Positions 59,305-64,000 of a stretch of DNA of 64,000 nt are shown one piece after another (position 1 is the stretch's first letter; the number at the start of each line of letters is the position of its first letter). This stretch comes from Ruminococcus flavefaciens ATCC 19208 (GTDB lineage Bacteria; Bacillota; Clostridia; Oscillospirales; Ruminococcaceae), in the NCBI RefSeq assembly GCF_000518765.1, contig NZ_JAEF01000023.1, positions 1-64,000 of the forward strand, written 5' to 3'. The notes below the pieces were generated by a model that had not been told where the DNA came from, searched no databases, and saw only the letters and a program-made list of their open reading frames with translations. A program made the translations under genes and the position numbers.

Positions 59305-59322
59305 AAAAATCCCTCCAAGGTC

Positions 59323-59351
59323 TTGACAAAACTTATAAAATATGTTAAAAT
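59323..59351 (+). promoter_or_regulatory. Promoter of the tetR-MFS-GH36 operon
   Basis: TTGACA (59323-59328), 17 bp, TAAAAT (59346-59351) with TGT upstream. Transcription would start just before the operator. Confidence 0.7.
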
Positions 59352-59362
59352 ATTTCTAAGGA

Positions 59363-59399
59363 ATGATAGACTGTCTATCATCTGATATATAGTCTATCA
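59363..59399. promoter_or_regulatory. TetR-type operator pair
   Basis: ATGATAGACTGTCTATCAT (59363-59381) is a perfect 19-bp palindrome. A second, diverged copy, TGATATATAGTCTATCA, follows at 59383-59399. Placed over the start of transcription and before the TetR gene, they are the expected repressor sites. Confidence 0.75.
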
Positions 59400-59419
59400 C
59401 AAAAAAGGAGGTTTGTCAA

Positions 59420-60067
59420 GTGGTAAACGAATTTTCTCAGGAAACTTTAAAAAACAAGCGTTTTGAAAAAGCCGTCGAAGTAAGTGCCCAGCTTTTTCTG
59501 AAAAATGGCATAGAGAACGTAAAGATGACCGATATCGCTGACGAATGCGGCATCGGCGTTGCTACACTGTACAGATATTTCGGAACAAAAAACGGTATAA
59601 CCATCGCAGCTATGACTTATATGTGGAACGAGCTCAACAAGATGTTCAGCGATATTTTTGAGTCAGATGTCTTTCTTTCACAGAGCGGTATAAAGCAGAT
59701 AAACGATCTTATGAGAATGTTCGCTGTACTCTATCAGGCTCACCCTGCCTTTATGCGGCTTCTTGCAGAGTTTGACCTTATGCTCTCATCAGGTGATATC
59801 CCCAAAAAGGAACTGAAGGATTACGAGAAGTCTATTATAAACTTTTATCCTGTATTTGAAAGGTCCTATATGACAGGCATTTCCGACGGAACTGTCCGCG
59901 AGATACCCGATGTCCGTCTTTTTTATCTATCATACGCCCATACGCTCATGGAGCTCAGCAAAAAGCTCATTCAGGGAGAGCTTCTCCCCGGTGATGACTT
60001 TTCAAATGCCGAGCATGAACTTGGAACCATTATCGACACCGCCGTATTCTTTCTGAAAAAGGAGTGA
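59420..60067 (+). CDS. TetR/AcrR-family transcriptional regulator
   Basis: 215 aa from GTG (AAGGAGG 8 nt upstream). The N-terminal helix-turn-helix is KAVEVSAQLFLKNGIENVKM, TDIADECGIGVATLYRYFGT. The C-terminal ligand domain is helical and unremarkable. It probably represses its own operon through the palindrome at 59363-59399 and may also control the divergent glycosyltransferase-like gene. The likely effector is an imported sugar or product, by context only. The MFS gene follows 6 nt later. Confidence 0.92.
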   Translation: MVNEFSQETLKNKRFEKAVEVSAQLFLKNGIENVKMTDIADECGIGVATLYRYFGTKNGITIAAMTYMWNELNKMFSDIFESDVFLSQSGIKQINDLMRMFAVLYQAHPAFMRLLAEFDLMLSSGDIPKKELKDYEKSIINFYPVFERSYMTGISDGTVREIPDVRLFYLSYAHTLMELSKKLIQGELLPGDDFSNAEHELGTIIDTAVFFLKKE

Positions 60068-60073
60068 CGCATT

Positions 60074-61462
60074 ATGGAGGGCAAAAAAACTGCTGCCAAC
60101 AAGATATTATGGATATTCGCTATCGGTCAGCTTGGCTGGTCCATACTTGCGGGAATCATCTCAAACTGGCTGGTATTCTTCTATCAGCCCAGTCAGGAGG
60201 AGCTTGCGAAGGGTCAGACCACTCTGATACCTCAGGGGACATTCATCGGTCTTACCGTTATCGGTGTGATAACTGCTGTGGGACGTATCTTCGATGCAGT
60301 TACTGATCCGTTCATTGCAGGTAAGTCCGATTCTATGAAGCACAGACTGGGCAGGCGCATACCTTTCATGCGTCTTGCTGCTGTACCATTCGGTATAGTT
60401 ACAGTAATGATGTTCGTTTCTCCGTTTGAAGCAGGCAGCAAGGGCAATGTTGCCGTTCTGTTCCTGTTCGCCATGCTTTTCTATCTGTGCATGACCTGCT
60501 ACTGCACCCCATACAACGCACTTATCCCGGAGCTTGGCAGTACACAGAATGCACGAATAAATCTCTCCACCTATATCTCCGTGACATACTTCTTCGGTAC
60601 GGGCATCGCGTTTTTCCTGCCGAATATAGCAGGCATCTTCACGGAAGGCCTCGGTTATGCAAACGGCTACCGCGTAAGTATCGCCATACTCGCAGCCATT
60701 GCAGTGATATGTATGCTCGTTCCTGCATTTCTTATCGACGAGAACGAGTATGTTGATACTACTCCGAGCAAAAGCTCTGCGTTCAGCTCTCTCCTTTCCA
60801 CCTTCAAAAACAAGGATTTCCGCATTTTTGTATGCTCGGATATACTCTACTGGATAGGTCTGACCCTGTTCCAGACAGGTCTGTCATTCTATGTTACAGT
60901 TCTTCTCGGACTCGATGCTAAAATGACATCTACTCTCTTCATAATAATGACAGTATCTTCACTGTTATTCTATCCTGCGGTAAATGTATTCTCCAAAAAA
61001 CTGGGCAAAAAGAAGCTCATCTCATTTGCCTTCCTTTTCTTCTCTGTCGCCTTTATCGTAACAGCAGGCGCAGGTCTTTTCGATATCCCTGCTATGGCAT
61101 ACGGAGTTATAATTGCAGTTCTCGCAGCACTGCCAATGGCTATACTCGGCATACTTCCGCAGGCTGTTGTTGCCGATATATCCGAGGAGGACAAGCTTGC
61201 TACGGGTGAGAGCCGTCAGGGTATGTTCTACGCTGCAAGAACTTTTGCCTTCAAAATGGGACAGTCACTTGCCATGCTGCTGTTCACAAGTATCGCACTT
61301 GTGAACTCAGACGTAAAAAAGGGCGAATCAGGCTACGGTCTCGGCTATCGTCTTACCGCTGCCCTTGCAGCCGTACTGTGTCTGCTGGGCGGTCTTGTAT
61401 TCTTTAAATACAACGAAAAGAAAGTCCTCAAACGAATAGAGGAGGGTCAGAAAAATGCTTAA
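60074..61462 (+). CDS. MFS/GPH-family sugar:cation symporter (MelB-like)
   Basis: 462 aa with twelve membrane helices. The N-terminus KILWIFAIGQLGWSILAGII and the loop GRIFDAVTDPFIAGKSDSMK followed by HRLGRRIPFMR are typical of the glycoside-pentoside-hexuronide branch, where the Asp residues in DAxxDP bind the cation. FYLCMTCYCTPYNALIPELG is also diagnostic. It imports a sugar with Na+ or H+; the following alpha-galactosidase suggests melibiose or another alpha-galactoside. Its end overlaps the GH36 start by 8 nt. Confidence 0.92.
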   Translation: MEGKKTAANKILWIFAIGQLGWSILAGIISNWLVFFYQPSQEELAKGQTTLIPQGTFIGLTVIGVITAVGRIFDAVTDPFIAGKSDSMKHRLGRRIPFMRLAAVPFGIVTVMMFVSPFEAGSKGNVAVLFLFAMLFYLCMTCYCTPYNALIPELGSTQNARINLSTYISVTYFFGTGIAFFLPNIAGIFTEGLGYANGYRVSIAILAAIAVICMLVPAFLIDENEYVDTTPSKSSAFSSLLSTFKNKDFRIFVCSDILYWIGLTLFQTGLSFYVTVLLGLDAKMTSTLFIIMTVSSLLFYPAVNVFSKKLGKKKLISFAFLFFSVAFIVTAGAGLFDIPAMAYGVIIAVLAALPMAILGILPQAVVADISEEDKLATGESRQGMFYAARTFAFKMGQSLAMLLFTSIALVNSDVKKGESGYGLGYRLTAALAAVLCLLGGLVFFKYNEKKVLKRIEEGQKNA

Positions 61463-63086
61463 ATTCAAGTCGCTGCAATTCCTTTACAAAGACGGTGAAA
61501 ACGATTTTATGGCAATTACCTCAAGCTCATTGAGAAACGACAGAATGGAGCTTGAAATAAACACTCATGACGACGTTTTTACCGTGTCTGTCAAAGCAAA
61601 CGAAACCATAACTATTCAGAAAATGTACGCAGAATTTGAATACGTGTACAGTGAGGACGAAAAGATATTCCTGAACGGATATCAGTCATGGACGGATTCA
61701 ATTGAACATGATATCAATGATAAAATGCGCGGTATCAGACATATTCCCTGTGCAATACGCGAAAAATATGCATTTTCGCAGTACGGCGACTATAATTTTG
61801 CCGATTACGGTGAATATATGCACGGCTGGACTTACGGTTATATCAGACGCGGTGATAATTATTGCTTCATTGGCTCGCTCTCGGAGGAAAGCGGCTTCAC
61901 ACAGATAATAACCAAAACAGACAAGAATATCATAGCATTTCAGAAGGACTGCTCAGAGCTGGATATCAGCGGCGAATGGTGCGCATTAAAGCTGTATCTT
62001 GCAGAGGGAGCGGAAAGAGATGTATTCGACATTTACTTCGATCTTCTCGGAGTTGCTCCGAGAAAAGGTGCAAAGCCTGTTTTCGGCTATACAAGCTGGT
62101 ACAATCACTTTCAGGATATCAGCGAGGAAACTATTTCCGTTGACCTTTCCGGCTTTGACGCTATTTCCGCAAAAGCAGACGTTTTCCAGATTGACGACGG
62201 CTGGCAGACTGCGGTTGGAGACTGGCTTTCGGTAGATGCTGATAAATTCCCCAAAGGCATGAAAAAAGCTGCCGATGACATCAGAAACGCAGGCATGACC
62301 GCCGGAATATGGCTGGCTCCCTTTATATGCGAGGAAAACTCGGAAATATTCAGGAACAAAAAACACTGGCTTGTCCCCGACGGCAAGAGAGGATTCGTAA
62401 AAGGAGGCTCTAACTGGAGCGGCTTCTACGCACTTGATATTTACAATTACGAAGTGAGGACGTATATCAAAAACGTTATCAGCACTATCGTAAACGACTG
62501 GGGATACGGACTTCTGAAGCTGGATTTCCTCTATGCTGCCTGCATAGTTCCGAGAAGAGAAAAGCCGCGCGGTCAGATAATGTCTGAAGCTATGGACTTC
62601 CTGCGCAAATGTGCAGGCGATGCTTTTATACTCGGCTGCGGAGTCCCGCTTGCTTCGGCATTCGGAAAGGTGGATTACTGCCGTATCGGCTGCGATGTCA
62701 CTCTCGACTGGAACGACAAGCCACATATGCGTCTCATGCATCGTGAACGAGTAAGCACTAAAAATTCCATTCTCAATTCTGTTTTCCGCCGTCAGCTGGA
62801 TCACAGGGCATTCCTAAGCGATCCTGATGTATTTCTGCTCAGACCCTGCAATATATCAATGTCCGAGGAGAAAAGAAAATGTCTTGCGGAAATAAACGCA
62901 CTTATGGGAAGTGTACTATTTACTTCCGATAATTTCTTTGATTATACCGAGACAGAACTGAAGGAGCTTTCCAGAATATTAAAAATACGCGGCGCAAATA
63001 TAATATCGGCTGATCTCAATGACAGCGAGCTGACACTGAAATTCAGGATTGGTGAGAAAAAGTATATAAAAATATACAGCATATGA
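61455..63086 (+). CDS. GH36-type alpha-galactosidase
   Basis: 543 aa, cytosolic. A beta-rich N-terminal domain holds FLNGYQSWTDSIEHD. The clan GH-D barrel follows: PVFGYTSWYNHF, DVFQIDDGWQTAVGDWL, GMTAGIWLAPFICEENS, nucleophile Asp in YGLLKLDFLYAA and the acid/base Asp in CRIGCDVTLDW. It is shorter than the 700-plus residues of classical GH36 enzymes, missing part of the N-terminal sandwich. It hydrolyses alpha-1,6-galactosides brought in by the adjacent symporter. Start ATG 61455 lies within the end of the transporter gene with GAGGAGG upstream. Confidence 0.9.
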   Translation: MLKFKSLQFLYKDGENDFMAITSSSLRNDRMELEINTHDDVFTVSVKANETITIQKMYAEFEYVYSEDEKIFLNGYQSWTDSIEHDINDKMRGIRHIPCAIREKYAFSQYGDYNFADYGEYMHGWTYGYIRRGDNYCFIGSLSEESGFTQIITKTDKNIIAFQKDCSELDISGEWCALKLYLAEGAERDVFDIYFDLLGVAPRKGAKPVFGYTSWYNHFQDISEETISVDLSGFDAISAKADVFQIDDGWQTAVGDWLSVDADKFPKGMKKAADDIRNAGMTAGIWLAPFICEENSEIFRNKKHWLVPDGKRGFVKGGSNWSGFYALDIYNYEVRTYIKNVISTIVNDWGYGLLKLDFLYAACIVPRREKPRGQIMSEAMDFLRKCAGDAFILGCGVPLASAFGKVDYCRIGCDVTLDWNDKPHMRLMHRERVSTKNSILNSVFRRQLDHRAFLSDPDVFLLRPCNISMSEEKRKCLAEINALMGSVLFTSDNFFDYTETELKELSRILKIRGANIISADLNDSELTLKFRIGEKKYIKIYSI

Positions 63087-63090
63087 CACA

Positions 63091-63125
63091 AAAGGCTGAC
63101 TCTCAGCAGAAAGTCAGCCTTTTTC
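63091..63125 (+). terminator. Terminator of the GH36 operon
   Basis: AAAGGCTGACT (63091-63101) pairs with AGTCAGCCTTT (63112-63122), then TT and C. Confidence 0.85.
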
Positions 63126-63209
63126 AAAAGTTCCTTATGTCGTTTTTTGTCGTATCCTGTCGTTTTACAGAAAAGACGACATTATGCTGTTTTATAAGAG
63201 GTGATGTAC

Positions 63210-63938
63210 TTGAAAGACAAAAATCCTTTCAAAACGTACCTTCTCTTTATACTCTGCGCATTTATAATCATCGGAGCAACAATATTCTATTTCAGAACTG
63301 CCGACACAAAGAAAAATAACTCAACTATTATTTTCGGTGAAAAAACTGTTGCCCCCACTACTCAGCCCGTAAAAGAACTCACTGATATCACAACGTCCAA
63401 AGCTATAAAAAGCACAACTTCTGCCAAAACAGTAACAACCAAAGTCACAACAACTGCTGTTACAGAAAAAATATACATTGACATAAATTCAGCAGAAGCA
63501 GATGAGCTTACACAGCTCAAAGGAATCGGAGAGGTACTTGCAGGCGAGATCATAAGCTACCGCATAAACAACGGCAGATTTCGCAATATAGAGGAAATAA
63601 TGAAAGTCAACGGCATCGGTGAAGGGATTTTCGCTGATATACGTGATCATATCTTCGTCATTGATCCGGTTTATGATGAAGATGTACAGGAGGAGTCTGT
63701 TCAGGAAAGCGAAGAAGTGACCGAATATACTCCGACTCTTGAGGAGCTTGCTCCCATAGATATCAATACAGCAGATATTGATACACTTATGCTGCTCCCT
63801 CATGTTGATGAAGATATCGCCAATAAAATTATTAACTTCCGCGAGCATACACAGTTCCGAAATGTTTATGAACTGTTGCTCATAGAAGGACTTTCACAAA
63901 ATGATGTGGGAGATATCGTTCCGTATGTAACGACATAA
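63210..63938 (+). CDS. Membrane-anchored double helix-hairpin-helix protein (ComEA-like)
   Basis: About 242 aa. One membrane helix (about 8-28) is followed by a Thr-rich linker (about 45-85) and two ComEA-type HhH modules: DINSAEADELTQLKGIGEVL, AGEIISYR (about 90-150), and DINTADIDTLMLLPHVDEDI, ANKIINFREHTQFRN (about 185-240). In DNA-uptake machines ComEA binds double-stranded DNA outside the membrane, but no ComEC or pilus gene is beside it and the SLBB domain is absent. Start: GTG 63201 and ATG 63204 overlap the ribosome site GAGGTGAT, so TTG 63210 was chosen. Confidence 0.82.
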   Translation: MKDKNPFKTYLLFILCAFIIIGATIFYFRTADTKKNNSTIIFGEKTVAPTTQPVKELTDITTSKAIKSTTSAKTVTTKVTTTAVTEKIYIDINSAEADELTQLKGIGEVLAGEIISYRINNGRFRNIEEIMKVNGIGEGIFADIRDHIFVIDPVYDEDVQEESVQESEEVTEYTPTLEELAPIDINTADIDTLMLLPHVDEDIANKIINFREHTQFRNVYELLLIEGLSQNDVGDIVPYVTT

Positions 63939-63980
63939 AAAGCTGCGCAAGAGGAAAACTTACGCAGCTTTTGTCTTTTT
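63938..63980 (+). terminator. Terminator of the HhH protein gene
   Basis: AAAAGCTGCG (63938-63947) pairs with CGCAGCTTTT (63963-63972), then GTCTTTTT. Confidence 0.85.
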
Positions 63981-64000
63981 ATTGCCATTTTCGTATAAAA

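Noticed and set aside
61986..62804. A 272-codon minus-strand frame inside the GH36 gene
   Set aside because: It covers the catalytic region of a clear alpha-galactosidase on the other strand and has no family features.

Overview
The window looks like chromosome from a fibre-degrading, cellulosome-forming Ruminococcus-like Clostridia (R. flavefaciens / R. champanellensis type). The reasons are five secreted proteins carrying type I dockerins, long threonine-rich linkers, A/T-rich sigma-A promoters with 17-bp spacers, AGGAGG ribosome sites and a sporulation sigma factor. No rRNA, tRNA, prophage, transposase or CRISPR array was seen.

Layout. (1) 1-4074, minus: a large protein cut by the window edge that joins a sugar-isomerase-like TIM barrel to an acyl-CoA ligase, a small hypothetical, a YdcF-family membrane protein and a PHP phosphoesterase. 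(2) 4285-10886, minus: a tight seven-gene operon dominated by RNA modification (tmcAL, mnmA, a TrmN6-like methylase, rsmI), with a C39-like lipoprotein, a HAD phosphatase and an isochorismatase-GNAT fusion inserted. (3) 11118-17974: acetate kinase, a DUF3737 beta-helix protein, an ECF sigma factor with a membrane-anchored partner that is frameshifted, a pyridoxal kinase, and sigG. (4) 18232-22356: a sugar ABC importer without ATPase plus a GH105 unsaturated rhamnogalacturonyl hydrolase, i.e. a pectin-oligosaccharide uptake operon. (5) 22482-25339: an NfeD/SPFH pair and a secreted protein with an N-terminal dockerin.

(6) 25660-31459: the most unusual locus. MBOAT acyltransferase, DHHW/SGNH-like protein, FkbH-type HAD protein, acyl carrier protein and metallophosphoesterase form one operon. 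By analogy with Dlt (DltA-DltC-DltB-DltD), it reads as a carrier-protein-dependent surface O-acylation system in which an FkbH enzyme, possibly loading a glyceryl group, replaces the adenylation enzyme. (7) 31603-37699: rlmB, a P-type-ATPase-like membrane protein whose DKTGT site has become DAGSL, an LCP-family cell-wall ligase and an aminotransferase. (8) 38029-47196: a transglutaminase-like dockerin protein with 45-bp Thr-coding repeats, a TPR-like membrane protein, a GH5 cellulase with dockerin, a DUF4874/DUF4832 dockerin protein and an EAL phosphodiesterase with a degenerate GGDEF domain. (9) 47482-49920: an apparently C-terminally truncated, orphan PglX-like methyltransferase ending inside a block of dispersed repeats.

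(10) 49919-57370, minus: a double-GH43 dockerin enzyme behind three small genes, and a GH30-CBM22-dockerin-esterase protein with two promoters and a long leader. (11) 57847-63086: a glycosyltransferase-like gene divergent from a TetR-MFS-GH36 operon, with a 19-bp palindromic operator between them. (12) 63210-63938: a membrane-anchored double helix-hairpin-helix (ComEA-like) protein.

Together the window mixes housekeeping RNA modification with cellulose, xylan, arabinan, pectin and galactoside use and with cell-surface modification.
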